Assembly (NCBI RefSeq): GCF_033118175.1 | Contig: NC_083696.1 | Location: 34,519,001 to 34,583,000, forward strand | Direction of reading: 5' to 3' | Length of the DNA stretch: 64,000 nucleotides | Source: Dama dama | Lineage: Eukaryota > Chordata > Mammalia > Artiodactyla > Cervidae | In this document: positions 10,130 to 22,027 of the stretch, in pieces | Layout: each line of letters opens with the position of its first letter | How positions within the stretch are numbered: the stretch's first letter is position 1 | The notes under the pieces: generated by a model | The model's database searches: none | What the model saw: only the letters and a program-made list of their open reading frames with translations | Told to the model about the DNA's origin: nothing | Program-made: the position numbers and the translations under genes

Positions 10130-11675
10130 TTTTGTTGTTGTTCAGTTGCTCAGTATATCCAACTCTTTGTGACCCCATGGGCTGCAGCACTGCAGGCTTG
10201 CCTGTTCTTTAATTTCCATTGAGTCAGTGATGCCACCCAACTCTCTCATCCTCTGTCGCCCCCTTCTCCTCCTGCCTTCAATCTTTCCCAGCATCAGGGT
10301 CTTTTCCAGTGAGTTGGCTCTTCACATCATGTGGCCAAAATATTGGTGCTTCAGCATCTGTCCTTCCAATGAATATTCAGGACTTACTGCCTTTAGGATT
10401 GACTGGTTTGATCTCTTTGCTGTCCAAGGGACTCTCAAGAGTATTCTGCAGCATCACAATTCAAAAGCATCAATTCTTCGTCGTTCAGCCTTCTTTATGG
10501 TCTAACTCTCCCATCCTTACATGACTCCTGGAAAAACCATAGTTTTAACTAAATGGATCTTTGTCAGAAAAATGATGCCTCTGCTTTTTAATATGCTGTC
10601 TAGATTGATCGTAGCTTTTCTTCCAAGAAGCAAACATCTTATAATTTCATGGCTGCAGTCACCGTCTGCAGTGATTTTGGAGCCCCAAAAAGTAAAGTCT
10701 GTCACTGTTTCCATTGTTCCCCCATCAATTTGCCATGAAATGATTGGACAGATACCATGACCTTAGTTTTTTGAGTATTGAGTTTTAAGCCAGCTTTTTC
10801 ACTCTCCTCTTTCACCTTTGGCTTTCAGGTAGCTCAGCTGGTAAAGAAACCACCTGTAATGCAGGAGGCCCCAGTTTGACTCCTGGGCCAGGAAGTTTCC
10901 CTGGAGCTGGGATAGGATACCCACTCCAGTTTTATTGGGCTTCCCTGGTAGCTCAGACGGTAAAGAATCCGCCTGCAGTGCAGGAGACCTGGGTTCAATC
11001 CCTGGGTTGGGAAGATCCCCTGGAGGGCCGCATGGCAACACACTGCAGTATTCTTGCCTGGAGAATCCCCATAAACAGAGGACCCTGGCAGGCTACAGTT
11101 GCAAACTGTCAGATGTGACTGAGTGACTAAGCACAGCTTTCACCTTCATCAAGAGGCTCTTTAGTTCTTTGCTTTCTGCCATTAGAGCGGTGTCATCTGG
11201 ATAGCTAAGGTTATTGATATTTCTCCCGGCAGTCTTGATTCCAGCTTGAGCTTGAGTCCAGCTAGATGTAGCCTGGCATTTCACATGATGTACTCTGCAT
11301 ATAAGTTAAATAAGCAGCGTGACAATATACAGCCTTGACATACTCCTTTCCCAATTTTGAACCAGTCCATTGTTCCATGTCCAGTTCTAACTGGTGTTTC
11401 TTGACCTGTATACAGGTTTCTTAGGCAGGTAAGGTGGTCTGGTATTCCCATCTCTTTAAGAATTTCCACAATTTGTCGTGGTCCACTCAGTCAAGGGTTT
11501 TATTTAGAGTAGTTAATAAAGGAGTAGATGTTTTTCTGGAATTCCCTTGCTTTTTCTATGATCCAGTGGATGTTGGCAACTTGCTCTCTGGTTCTTCTGC
11601 CTTTTCTAAATCCATCTTGTACATCTGGAAGTTTCCGGTTCACATACTGTTGAAACCTAGCTTGAAGGATTTTGA
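10130..11675 (-). mobile_element. BovB LINE, 5' truncated (antisense)
   Basis: Antisense BovB running from the 3' end (10130) back through the C-terminal region and reverse transcriptase to a DVQAGF-like region near 11640. On the minus strand near 11195 the catalytic Y-A-D-D box of this family reads Y-P-D-D, and several stops interrupt the frame, so it is inactive. A Bov-tA SINE interrupts it at 10820-11135. Confidence 0.9.
10820..11135 (+). mobile_element. Bov-tA SINE pair inside BovB
   Basis: Two tRNA-derived Bov-tA units in sense: AGCTCAGCTGGTAAAGAAAC from about 10832 and AGCTCAGACGGTAAAGAATC from about 10951, the second with the full 3' part ending TGACTGAGTGACTAAGCACA. The BovB sequence CTTTCACCTT is repeated on both sides (about 10810 and 11136), which identifies the SINE as the later insertion. 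Confidence 0.85.
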
Positions 11676-11683
11676 GCTTTTAA

Positions 11684-12520
11684 CTTATTTTAATGTTAAC
11701 TTTGTAGCACAGGTACTTTTCATATGCACAGACAATTTCTACATGTGCAGACTTCTTTTCTGAGTTTTATGTTTTGTCAGTATCCCTCATTCCAAGACTA
11801 TAAACATGTTTCCTGTGTTTTCATCCTCAAAATTAATGTGTTAGCTTTAACTATGTGAAATTTCTGATAGTCAACTGCCTTTGACCTACAAAAATAGTGA
11901 TTTCATGTGATTTGATCTAACATTTGCTTTTAATTGACTTGCTGACTTCTTTGGAACTTTTAATGTGTGTTTGACATGAAGTAGGGATATAATTTTTCTC
12001 CTTCCCAATTGGTGATTTTTCTCAGAGTTATTTATCATAACCTCTCATTATTTTCAAAGGTGTATTTCTGAATTGCATATTTTAGTATTCCTGCTCCATT
12101 ATGAACAATAGTATAGTTTTGACATCAGATAGGTCAAATTCCCCCTTATGGATCTTTTTTTATCCAGAGTTTCTTGATAATCATGTGCACTTTCTCATTT
12201 GTCATTTTTGAAAATGTGTTGAGATTTGTATTAAAATTGCAGTGAATTTTAATTAGAAGAGATATGGATCTTCAAAATAATTAAGTTCTCCTATTCAGGA
12301 ACATTGTTATATTCCTTCATTTTTCCAAGGTATTCTTTTATGTTATTCAGCTATGTTTTAGTATTGTCTTCATGCAAGTTTTGAATATTTCTTATGGATA
12401 TCCTAGATATAACGTGCCTGTTCTAATTTGTGCATTTAGCTATTTTGAATGGGATTTTCCATCATCATATTTTTATATGGTCTTCGTTGCTTTCAAGCTG
12501 AACACCTGACTGACTTCTAA
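11684..12520 (-). mobile_element. Ancient L1 remnant (antisense), part 2
   Basis: Continues the element of 9440-10121. Blocks such as GTATTAAAATTGCAGTGAAT and CAGGAACATTGTTATATTCC match antisense L1 ORF2. Confidence 0.6.
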
Positions 12521-12602
12521 TTAATCCCCCTAGCTTCTTATTAGAATCTTTGCCTTTTCCTGTAGCTGATACAATAACCTAGAGATAGTCATAGTTTTGT
12601 GC

Positions 12603-12745
12603 CCTCCTTTGGAGAAGGAAATGGCAACCGACTCCAGTATTCTTGCCTGGAAAATCCCGTGGACAGAGGAGCCTGGTGGGCTACAGTCCATGGTGTTGAA
12701 AAGAGTCGGACACGACTGCGCGACTTCACCTTCACCTTCCAATAT
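12603..12745 (+). mobile_element. Bov-tA SINE, 5' truncated
   Basis: GGAGAAGGAAATGGCAACCG to GAGTCGGACACGACTGCGCG followed by CTTCACC repeats is the 3' two-thirds of Bov-tA2 in sense. Confidence 0.9.
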
Positions 12746-12869
12746 TTACACTTCTTATTTTCTGTCTTTATCATATTGCATTATTGAAGTTCACCACAAT
12801 GATGCCGAAGTGCAGTGAGGGTTTTCTGTCCTGTTCCTGCTTTTGGTGTGATGATTGACTGTGATGACA

Positions 12870-13185
12870 GAGAGACCCATGAGATGCTGACAGCTGCATC
12901 AGTTAGGACACCATTAGCAGCAAGTAACTCTAACAAACTCTGGTTTAGATAATACGGTGATTTATTATCCAAGACTGCACCAAGTCCAGAGTCAGGGAGG
13001 ATTCCAGGACTGAGGAGCCAGGTTCACTTCATCTCTCTGCACTGCTCTTGTCAGTTAGCCAGAACTCCCCCTCAGACCATTTGCTGTCAGCATCATAGGA
13101 TGGCTGCCAGAATTCCTGGTGTCTCCTTCACATACAATGTCAAGAGAAAGTCCGTTATCTGTCCAGTATGTTCTTCTTAGAAGCA
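12870..13185. mobile_element. Probable old interspersed repeat, family unknown
   Basis: GTTAGGACACCATTAGCAGC followed by AAGTAACTCTAACAAACTC, a TTATTATCC block and GGATGGCTGCCAGAATTCC has the look of a widely dispersed mammalian repeat. I cannot name the family, and it could instead be unique sequence. Confidence 0.35.
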
Positions 13186-13499
13186 AGAAACCTTTCTCAG
13201 AACTTCCCCCCTCCCCAGGCAACTCTTCCCTTCATTTTTTATTTTCAGGGTTGGCTCACATGCCCACTTCCAAACCAGAGAGAATGAAATTACTGTAATT
13301 GGCTTAGACTAATTATCTGGGAGAGAAATGGATGAGTCAACCATGGAAACTATGAGATAAGCATCTATGTAGGAGAGCCTTCTGAGAGAAGGTGGAACAT
13401 TAAATCTTCAAGAATGAGTAGGAGCCATCTGGGTGCAGGACTTTCCAGGGAAAAGCAGTTTGTGCAAAGTCAAGGAGGCATGATATAGTGTGACATATT

Positions 13500-13735
13500 T
13501 GGGCATCTGATGCGAACAGACGACTCATTGGAAAAGTCCCTGATGCTGGCAACGATTGAGGGCAGAAGGAGAAAAGGGCGTCAGAGGATGAGATGGCTGG
13601 ACGGCATCACCGACGCAATGAACATGAACTTGGGCAAACTCCAGGAGATGGTGAGGGACAGGGAAGCCTGGCGTGCTGCAGTCCATGGGGTCACAGAGTT
13701 GGACATGACTGGGTGACTGAACAACAACAACGAAA
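13500..13735 (+). mobile_element. BovB LINE 3' end (sense)
   Basis: CATCTGATGCGAACAGACGA through GATGGCTGGACGGCATCACC to the terminal CATGACTGGGTGACTGAAC followed by AACAACAAC is the sense 3' end of BovB. Confidence 0.9.
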
Positions 13736-13975
13736 TAAATAGGAATGATGGTAATGTGTGGGGTAGAGGTGGCTTTATATACTAAAATGGAGTTTAAAGT
13801 TTATCCTGAAAGGCATGAAAAACCTTTTAAGAAGAGAATTCATACAACTAATTAGGCATTTAAAATTATTTTTCTGTCAACAATTCAGGAGTGAGACTGA
13901 GATCAGGGAAACCAGTGAGGAGGCCACTGCTCTTAGGCAGTTGAGAAGTGGTAGTCATGGGATGATGGAGAGGTG

Positions 13976-14220
13976 GGAATGGCTACCCACTCCAGTATTC
14001 TTTGGAATTCCGTGGTAGCTCAGATGGTAAAGAATCTGCCTGCAATGCAGGAGACCTGGGTTTAGTCCCTGGATCAGGAAGATCCTCTGGAGAAGGGAAT
14101 GATTACCCATTCCAGTATTCTTGCCTGGGAAATCTCATGAACAGAGGAGCCTGGTGGGCTACAGTCCATAATGTTGCAAAGAGTCAGACATGATTGAGTG
14201 ACTAACACTTTCACTTTTTT
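13976..14220 (+). mobile_element. Bov-tA SINE dimer (sense)
   Basis: A partial unit at 13976 (GGAATGGCTACCCACTCCAG) is followed at about 14010 by a full unit beginning GGTAGCTCAGATGGTAAAGA and ending GAGTGACTAACACTTTCAC. The L2 phrase TGATGGAGAGG appears on both sides (13963 and 14239), consistent with a target duplication. Confidence 0.85.
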
Positions 14221-14604
14221 TCACTCTCAAGCATGGGGTGATGGAGAGGCAGGGACCACTTTGAAAGTGAATATAGTGGCAGAGTTTGTAGAAGCTGGTG
14301 ACAGGTTAGGAGCGAGCAGTGAGTGAAAAGTAATGGCCAACCCTTAGATTGCTGGTGTGGGAAGAAGGTGGTGCTCTTTGTTAATACTATGTAGTAACTA
14401 GTAGAGGAGGAAAAGGCTGGGGTGGGACATACATTGCTTGGATTTGGATATACTGAGGTTGATGATCCTACACTCAGGTGTCTGGTGAGTCTGCAGCTCA
14501 CTGGATGGTTCTGAGTTGAGATCGATCAGAGATGCAGAATATGTATTTCTCAAACTAAGTCATGTTCAAACATCTCTGGTCAAGTTAAACCAGTTTTTAA
14601 AAAA

Positions 14605-14925
14605 ATAATTTTATATATTTGTTTATTTTGACTGTGCTGAGTCTTCTTTGCTGTGCATGCTCTTCTCTAGTTGCGGTGAGCGGGGGCTACTCTTCATTGC
14701 AGTGTATGGGTTTCTCATTGCGGTGGCATCTCTTGTTATGGAGCATGGGCTCTAGGACATGCAGGCTTCAGTACCTGTGGTACATGGACTCCGTAGTTGT
14801 GGCTCACAGGATTGAAAGACTTAGTTGCTCCATGGCAAATGGCATCTTCCCCGACCAGGCATTGAACCCATGTCTTCTGTATTGGCAGGTGGATTCTTTA
14901 CCACTGAGCCACCAAGGAAGCCCTA
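14605..14925 (-). mobile_element. CHR-type tRNA-derived SINE (antisense)
   Basis: Contains GCATGGGCTCTAGGACATGC, GTAGTTGTGGCTCACAGG, CATTGAACCCATGTC and TTACCACTGAGCCACCAAGG, the antisense layout of the older cetartiodactyl CHR SINE. A second copy lies at 21738-22027. Confidence 0.8.
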
Positions 14926-14999
14926 AACCAGTTATTGCGTTAAATAAAACAAAACTGGTTTCTTCTCCTTAGGATCTCTCAGACATTTGAATATATAAA

Positions 15000-15200
15000 T
15001 AGTAATGTTATTGAGTGTTTACTAAGTGCCAACCACTTCCCACATGTTTATTTATGACTCCTCTGTGCACAATATCCCCATACGATATGGCCTGAATTTT
15101 TCCCATTTTATAGATTTTACAGAAAAGAGTGACTTAGTAGCTTGTCCAAGGTTACATGACAATACAAGGCCCGGATTCAGATATAGAATATTTAAGACAG
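15000..15200 (-). mobile_element. MIR SINE (antisense)
   Basis: TTGAGTGTTTACTAAGTGCC, a CCCATTTTATAGATTTTACA block and AGCTTGTCCAAGGTTACATG define antisense MIR. Confidence 0.75.
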
Positions 15201-15224
15201 AGCTTGTGCTCTCTTTAATTTCAG

Positions 15225-16316
15225 TTTATTGAGGCATAATTGACAAAACTGAATGATATTTAAAGTATACATTGTGGCAATTTGATACACGTTGTGAAAA
15301 GTTCCCCCTAATTGGTATATGCATTTCCTCACATATTTATCTTTTTTAAAAATGAGAACACTTAAGTTCTACTCTCTTGCATATGTCAATTATGTAAAAC
15401 AGTATTATCAACCATAAAGATCATGTTTTACATTTGAACACCAAACCTTATTCATCTTTCAGCTGAAACTTTGTACCCTTTCCCCATTTCTCTCACCCCC
15501 TAGTCCATGGCAACCATTTTACTACTTTCTGTTTCTATGAGTTTGACTTTTCCTTTTCCTTCAGATTCTACATATAAGTGATACCATGGGGTTTTTGTCT
15601 TTCTCTGACTTATTTCACCCATCCATGCTGTCACAGACAGCAGGATTTTCTTTTCTTACGGTTGAATAATATTCCATCGTGTGCATATACTACATCTTCT
15701 TTATCCATTCATCTGTGCTGCGCTTGCTTAGTCGCTCAGTTGTGTCTGACTCTTTGCAACCCCATGGACAGTAGCCCACCAGGCTCCTCTGTCCATGGCG
15801 ATTCTCCAGGCAAAAATACTGGAGTGGGTTGCCATGCCCTCCTCCAGGGGATCTTCCCAATCCAGGGATCAACCCATGTCTCCCGCATTACAGTTGGATT
15901 CTGTACCATCTGCGCCACCAGGGAAGCCCAAGAAGACTGGAGTGGGTAACATATCCCTCCTCTAGGGGATCTTCCCAACACAGGAATTGAACTGGGATCT
16001 CCTGCATTGCAGGCAGATTCCTTATCAGCTGAGCTACCAGGGAAGCCCATCCATTCATCTACTGATGGCCATTTAGGTTGTTTCCATATCTTCGCCATAG
16101 TGAGTAATGCTGCAGTGAACATAGGACTGCAGATTTCTCTTTGAAATCCTGTTTTCATTTCCTTTGGATATATACTCAGAAGTGGGGACTGCTAGATCAT
16201 ATGGTAGTTCTGTTTAATTTGGGGGAACCTCGATACTTTTTTCTATAGTGGGTAAACCAACAATGCACAGGAGTTCCCCTTTTCCTACATCCTCACCAAC
16301 ACTTGTAATTAGCAAA
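15225..16316 (-). mobile_element. L1 LINE 3' region (antisense), interrupted
   Basis: Antisense L1 3' UTR and end of ORF2: TTATTGAGGCATAATTGACA, then the GTTGAATAATATTCCATCGT block, and on to CCTACATCCTCACCAACAC. It is split by Bov-tA units at 15717-16048 and cut off by the BovB at 16324. Confidence 0.8.
15717..16048 (-). mobile_element. Bov-tA SINE pair (antisense)
   Basis: Two antisense units: a long one (GCTTAGTCGCTCAGTTGTGT to CCACCAGGGAAGCCC) and a partial second (GAGTGGGTAACATATCCCTC to CTACCAGGGAAGCCC). The L1 text ATCCATTCATCT flanks both sides (about 15705 and 16049), marking the target duplication. Confidence 0.85.
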
Positions 16317-16323
16317 AACAATA
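16317..16323. repeat. Possible BovB target duplication, left copy
   Basis: AACAATA is repeated at 18435-18441 at the other border of the BovB. At 7 bp it is short and could be chance. Confidence 0.35.
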
Positions 16324-18434
16324 CCTGGAGCTGACTGTGGCTCAGATCATGAGCTCCTTCTTGCAAAATTCAGGCTTAAATTGAAGAAAATAGGAGAAAC
16401 CACTAAACCATTCAAGTATGACCTAGATCAGATCCCTTATGATTATACAGAGGAGGTGACCAATAGATTCAAGGGATTAGATCTGGTTGACAGAGTGCCC
16501 GAAGAACTATGGATGAAGGTTTGTAACATTGTACAAACATTGGTGGTGACCAAACATTGGTGATTGGTGGTGACCAAAACCATCCCCAAGAAAAAGAAAT
16601 GCAAGAAGGCAAAGTGGTTGTCTGAGGAGGCCTTACAGATAGCTGAGAAAAGAAGAGAAGCAAAAGGCAAAGATATACCCAAGTTAATGTAGAGTTCCAA
16701 AAAATAGCAAGAAGAGATTAGAAAGTCTCTTAAATGAAAAATGCAAAGAAATAGAGGAAAACAACAAAATGGGAAAGACTAGGGATCTCTTCAGGAAAAT
16801 TGGAGATAACAAGGTACTTAGATTTCATGCAAAGATGGGCACAATAAAGGACAGAAATGGCAAGGACCTAACAAAAACAGAAGAGATTAAGAAGAGATGG
16901 CAAGAATACACATGAGAACTACACAAAAATGTCTTCATGACCCAGATAATCATGATGGTGTGGTCACTCACCTAGAGCCAGACAACCTGGAGTATGCAGT
17001 CAAGTGGGCCTTAGGAAGCATTACTATGAACAAAGCTAGTGGAGGTGATAGGATTCCAGCTGAGCTATTTCAAATCACAAAAGATGATGTTGTTAAAGTG
17101 CTGCACTCAATATGCCAGCAAATTTGGAAAACTCATCAGTGGCCACAGGACAGGAAAAGGTCAGTTTTCATTCCAATCCCAAAGAAAGGCAATGCCAAAC
17201 AATGTCCAAACTGTCCTACAACAATACTCATTTCATATGCTAGCAAGGTAATGCTCAAAATCCTTCAAGCTAGACTTCAAATATACATGAACCAAGAACT
17301 TCTAAACTTACAAGCTGTATTTAGAAAAGGCACAGGTAGAGATCAAATTGCCAACATCCACTGGATCAGAGAAAAAGCAAGGGAATTACAAAAAAAAAAA
17401 AATCTGCTTCATTGACTATGCTAAAGCTTTTGACAAACTGTGGAAAATTCTTAAACAGATGGGAATACTAGACCACCTTACCTGTCTCCTGAGAAACCTG
17501 TATGCATGACAAGAAGCAGAAGTTAGAACTGGACATGGAATAACAGACTGGTTCAAAATTGGGAAAGGAGTACATCAAGGCTGTATATTGTCACATTGTT
17601 TATTTAATTTATATGTAAGTACATCATGGGAAATGCCTGGCTGAATGAATCGCAAGCTGGAATGAAGACTGCTGGGAGAAATATCAACAACCTCAGATAG
17701 GCACATGATACTACTCTAATGGCGGAAAGCAAAGAGGAACTGAAGAGCCTCTTGAGGAGGATGATAATGCTGGCTTAAAACTCAGCATTCAAAAAAACTA
17801 AGATTATGGCACCAAGCCCCATCACTTCATGGCAAATAGATGGGGAAAAAGTGGAAACAGTGTCAGATTTTATTTTCTTGGGCTCCAAAAGCACTGCAGA
17901 CAGTGACTATAGCCATGAAATTAAAAGACATTTGCTCCTTGGAAGAAAAGCTATGACAAAACGAGACAGCATATTAAAAGGCAGAGACATCACTTTGCAG
18001 ACAAAGGTCCATATAGTCAAATCTATGGTTTTTCTAGTAGTCTTGTATGGATATGAGAGTTGACCATAAAGAAGGCTGATGCTTTTGAATTGTGATGCTG
18101 GAAATACTCTTGCGAGTCCCTTGGACAGCAAGGAGATCAAACCAGTCAATCCTAAAGGAAATCGACCCTGAATATTCACTGGAAGGATTGATGCTGAAAC
18201 TCCAATACTTTGCCCACCTGATGTGAAGAACTGATTCACTGGAAAAGACCCTGATGCTGGGAAAGACTGAGGGCAAGAGGAGAAGGGGGCAACAGAGGAT
18301 GAGTTGGTTGGATGGCATCATCGAATGAATGGACATGAGTTTGAGCACACTCTGGGAGATAGCGGATGACAGACAAGCCTGGCGTGCTGCAGTTCACGGG
18401 GTCACAAAGAGTCAGACACAACTTAGCAACAAAC
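16324..18434 (+). mobile_element. BovB LINE, 5' truncated 2.1 kb copy (sense)
   Basis: Begins in the linker between endonuclease and reverse transcriptase (GGAGCTGACTGTGGCTCAGA) and runs to the 3' end near 18430. It covers the whole reverse transcriptase and C-terminal region. Confidence 0.95.
16381..18420 (+). pseudogene. BovB reverse-transcriptase ORF, decayed
   Basis: Recognisable pieces of the RTE-type reverse transcriptase appear in several frames: an N-terminal block at 16381-16563, a central block at 16897-17415 with the IPIPKKGNA box and a GFRKG-like region, and a C-terminal block at 17806-18063. The Y-A-D-D catalytic box near 17693 is destroyed by a stop and substitutions, and an A-run at 17389-17401 shifts the frame. 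The copy is older than those at 34229 and 55150, which keep Y-A-D-D. Confidence 0.85.
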
Positions 18435-18441
18435 AACAATA

Positions 18442-18830
18442 ATATATAAACTAGATAAGCCACAAAAACCTACTGTATAGCACAAGAAAACTATACTCAG
18501 TATCTTGTAATAACCTATAATAGAAGAGGATTTTAAATCATTCTGCTGTACATCTGAAACCAACACATTATAAATTAACTCACTCAGTTGTGCCCAACTC
18601 TTTGCAACCCCATGGACTGTAGCCCGTGAGGCTTCTCTGCCCATGGGATTCTCCAGGCAAGGATACTGGAGTGGGTAGCCAATTCCTTCTCCAGGGAATC
18701 TTCCCAACCCAGGGATCAAACCTGGGTCTCCTGCGCTGCAGGAAGATTCTTTACCATGTGAAGCCCCAGGTAAGCCCATAAGTCAACTATATTTCAATAA
18801 AACTTAAAAAATAAAATAAAATATTGGCTA
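18442..18830 (+). mobile_element. L1 3' end (sense), interrupted
   Basis: CCTACTGTATAGCACAAG, CTTGTAATAACCTATAATAG and CTGCTGTACATCTGAAACC form the sense 3' UTR of an artiodactyl L1. It resumes after a SINE with GTCAACTATATTTCAATAAA and an A-rich tail. Confidence 0.75.
18577..18778 (-). mobile_element. Bov-tA SINE (antisense)
   Basis: CTCACTCAGTTGTGCCCAAC through CTCTGCCCATGGGATTCTCC to TTTACCATGTGAAGCCCCAG. It splits the L1 3' end at 18442-18830. Confidence 0.9.
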
Positions 18831-18834
18831 TATT

Positions 18835-19440
18835 CCTGGTGTTGTACAATATATCCTAGTTGTTTATTTTATACCTAATAGTTTGTACCTTTTAATCCCC
18901 CACCTCTATGTTGCCCCTCCCTCCTCCCTTCCCTCCACGGAAACTGCTAGTTTTTTCTCTTTATCTGTGATTTTCCTTCTATTTGTTATATTTGCTGGTT
19001 TGTAGTGTTTTTTAGATTCCCCATATAAGTGATACTATACAGTATTTGCCTTTGTCTGACTTATCTCACTTAACGTAATGCCTTTCAAGTCCGTCCATGT
19101 TGCTGCAAATGGCAAGGTTTTATTCTTTATGGCTTAGTAGTATTCCACTGTATGTATACACAACATCTTCATTGTTCCAATACCTGTTGGTAGACAGGTT
19201 GCTTCCTTATCTTGGCAATTGTAAATAATGTTGCTATGCACACTGGGGTTCATCTGTCTTTTTGAATTCATGTTTTTAGGTTGTTTTTTTTTTTTTTGGA
19301 TAGACTGAAGTTTTTTGGATGTACACAGGAGTGGAATTTCTGGGTCATAAGGTAGTTCTATTTTTAGTTTTTTTTTTTTTTTTTGAGAAATCTCCATATG
19401 GTTTTCCACAACCATAACTTTTTGATGAGATCTTGTACTC
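18835..19440 (-). mobile_element. L1 LINE 3' region (antisense)
   Basis: Antisense L1 with CCCCATATAAGTGATACTAT, CTTAGTAGTATTCCACTGT and GTTGCTTCCTTATCTTGGCA. Two T-runs near 19290 and 19370 interrupt it. Confidence 0.8.
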
Positions 19441-19499
19441 TTAACCTTAATAGTAATATCCAAAAGTGATAGTGTGCACATTTTCCTAAACTAATTTCA

Positions 19500-19870
19500 A
19501 GGAAAAATGGGCAAGGACACTAGTGACTTGCAGAGCTGTGCTGAGGAATGCTGCAGGAGATTGGTGGAGCCAGGCATACGGTTGAGATTCCAAATGGCGG
19601 GGTTCAGTGTGACAAGAGCAGAGAGCTGAGCTATTATAAGTAGACATGAAAAGACTGTGGGAAAGACAGAAGTAGCTTAGAATCATGAGATGGAAACCAA
19701 GAGAGTGTGGAGTCACAGAGGTACAGTGGCCAGTAGAAGGGCAGGAAAGAATGCACACTGTCTTCAGCAACATGCTAATCATTGGATACCTTGGTGAGAG
19801 ACACTTTGGTGGTCTGGAAGGGGCAGTTGACTGTTGCAATATAAGGACAAGGACTGATTCTCTGGAATTC
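19500..19870 (-). mobile_element. L2 LINE fragment (antisense)
   Basis: AACCAAGAGAGTGTGGAGTC and the CAACATGCTAATCATTGG block follow the antisense L2 pattern. The first 170 bases are uncertain. Confidence 0.4.
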
Positions 19871-20775
19871 TAGATATTGAAATCAAAATCATCATAAGAC
19901 AAAGGTTTCAAAATGTTCAGCTACTCTTATTAGAGGCATGAGCAAGACATTGGTGGGTGATAACAAAGGGAAGTGAGATTGGTGCTCATGGCTGGGAGGA
20001 ACATTAGGATTTCCTGTGAAGTGTGTGTGTGTGTCTAAGTTTCCATTCGTCTATACTTTCCTGAGTCACTGGGATGACTCTAACGGGTTTTAAATAGAAT
20101 GAACAGGCAGCCTCCCAAGTTTATTCAGAGGCATCAGGTACATTTCTAGTGTGAGATATTTTGCAGTGCCCATGCCTGAAAGTGAAAACTCTCCTCTGAG
20201 AATGTACAAGTCATCCTCAGGATATTTTCTTTTAAACCTATGTGACACAAGCTTCACTTGAAGGATTAGACTTTATCCCCAAAAGGGGAAGATAAAAGAG
20301 TCACATAGGTTTACGACATACTGTGTTACTACAGTTGGAAGTCTGCATGCTACTTAATGTGGATAGAAAACATTTTACGGACTGATAGCATGTGCAGAAT
20401 AAAATAAACTTGAAGGTTTATTTCTAATCTAAACCATTAATCTCCATAACAGTAAGTGGTTTTATTTATTTTGCTTCTCTCCTGGCCATGATACAATCAC
20501 AGGAGCTGTGACATAGAAACATAATTAGGTGACTATAAAATCTACCAGGCAAATCTCTTGGGGGTAAAATAGGCATTTTAATGCTGCTAGGACAGCAGGC
20601 AATAGGAACTATACCAGGCAAATAGGGACAAGGGCTCACCTTACATATAATGATACTGTGGTTTCAGCAAATGAAATTGGCCAAAAACATGGACGATTTT
20701 TCCTCTTTTATTGAGGAGTGAGGGTCCCTCTGGGCCTCCCAGATTGCCTTCTCTTCAGGAATGTAACTAAGACCA
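19871..20775. other. Unique sequence with a short GT run
   Basis: A (GT)n run lies at about 20021-20034. AAAGGGGAAGATAAAAGAGTCACATAGG and earlier CTATGTGACAC make a weak inverted similarity. No gene was recognised. Confidence 0.4.
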
Positions 20776-20777
20776 TG

Positions 20778-20925
20778 GTGGTTACTCCAAAGCTTTGGAG
20801 TCAGACAGGCTTGGGTACAAACTCCTGCTGTGTTGTTTCCTGGAGTCATGACGTTATGCAAGTTACTTAACCTCTCTGAACCTCAGTTTCCTCATCTCCT
20901 TTTATGAATATCACATGATCACAGG
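20778..20925 (+). mobile_element. MIR SINE (sense)
   Basis: GGAGTCAGACAGGCTTGGGT, GCAAGTTACTTAACCTCTCT and GAACCTCAGTTTCCTCATCT give a well-preserved MIR. Confidence 0.85.
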
Positions 20926-21737
20926 CCTAAAATGTCTAGCCCTGTAAAAATTAAGATGGTTCCACACCATCCAGTGTGGGACGAGAAATTTTTATTTTTT
21001 TTTAGTGCCCTTGTCTTTTTCCCTCTTCTGCAATGTTCTTCTATAGATACAGCAGAAATATCTGCTTGTTATATGCAGGTGATTGGTGCTTTCAGGGAAA
21101 GCGCATGTATAGTTTTAAGTGGGACATTTTATTGAGACCTAGACTAAGATCAAGCCACAGAATGCTGGAACTGGGAACGGTGTGGTCAGTTTTTAGGTTA
21201 AAAAGTCCAAGACTCATAGACATATCCAAGGACACAAAGAAAGTTGGGTGAAATGGAATCTAGGTCCCCAGAATTCCAGGCTATAGCTCCTTCCCGTTCA
21301 TCCTATTTCCTAGAAGTGGAGTGATGACCTCTTTCCTTCTCTCACATTCTTCCTTCACTCCTCTCTCCCTACCCTCAATTCAAGAGTGCAGCACACCTCC
21401 AGAGCCAAGATAGGCATACTGATCAACATAAGGAGGTCAATCAGAAGTTAGCTCACCACAGCAAGGATGGTTCCAGTTAACAGGCAACAAACATGTGACC
21501 TTTGCAGAGACCTGAGAGTTTTGTGAGTTCTTAAGCAGTGATTGTCGGTCCTTTCAGATTCAGTGTCTCCACGTAATAACAAAGATCTTAATATCCTCTC
21601 TACCATCCTGAAATGAAACTCAAGAGAAAATTCAGTCTACTTACACGTAACTTTAAAAGTCAAAATAATGCTCTAACTATAATGTCATGGGAAATTATAA
21701 GTAATTTACAATAAAAAAAATCAAGTCTTTCCAAATG
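20926..21737. other. Unique sequence, possible MIR piece
   Basis: Bases 21150-21290 may be a diverged antisense MIR. The rest holds no recognisable gene or repeat. Confidence 0.35.
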
Positions 21738-22027
21738 TTTTTCTATTTATTTATTTTTGGCTGTAGGGGTCTTTGTCACCATGCGTGGGCTCTAGTTGTG
21801 GTGTGCAGATTTCATTGCAGTGCCTTCTCCTGCTGTGAAGCATGGGCTCTAGGACATGTGGGTTTCAGCAGTTGTGGCTCACAGACCCTAGAGCTCAGGC
21901 TCAGTGGTTGTGGTACATGGGCTTGGTTGCGCTATAGCATGTGGAATCTTCATGGACCAAGGATTGAACCTGTGTCTCCTATATTGGCAAGCGAATTCAT
22001 AACCACTGGATCACCAGGGAAGTCACA
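21738..22027 (-). mobile_element. CHR-type tRNA-derived SINE (antisense)
   Basis: TTATTTTTGGCTGTAGGGGT, GCATGGGCTCTAGGACATGT, GGATTGAACCTGTGTCTCC and ACCACTGGATCACCAGGGAA mark a full antisense copy of the element seen at 14605. Confidence 0.85.

Larger units (their letters stand above)
13370..14500 (-). mobile_element. L2 LINE (antisense), interrupted
   Basis: Antisense L2 (CR1 clade) in three parts: 13370-13495, about 13795-13975 and 14221-14500. Key text is TCCAGGGAAAAGCAGTTTGT, then AAAGTTTATCCTGAAAGGCA and TTGGATTTGGATATACTGAG, in the order expected from the reverse complement of L2 ORF2. It is split by a BovB 3' end and a Bov-tA. Confidence 0.55.

Noticed and set aside
10820..11135. tRNA-like sequence
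   Set aside because: It is the tRNA-derived head of Bov-tA. The same block recurs many times, and it lacks a cloverleaf-preserving tRNA gene structure.
18442..19440. Sense L1 3' end next to antisense L1, considered as another 5' inversion
   Set aside because: Both parts contain a 3' UTR, and the sense part with its tail comes first, which is the wrong order for twin priming. Two separate insertions explain it better.
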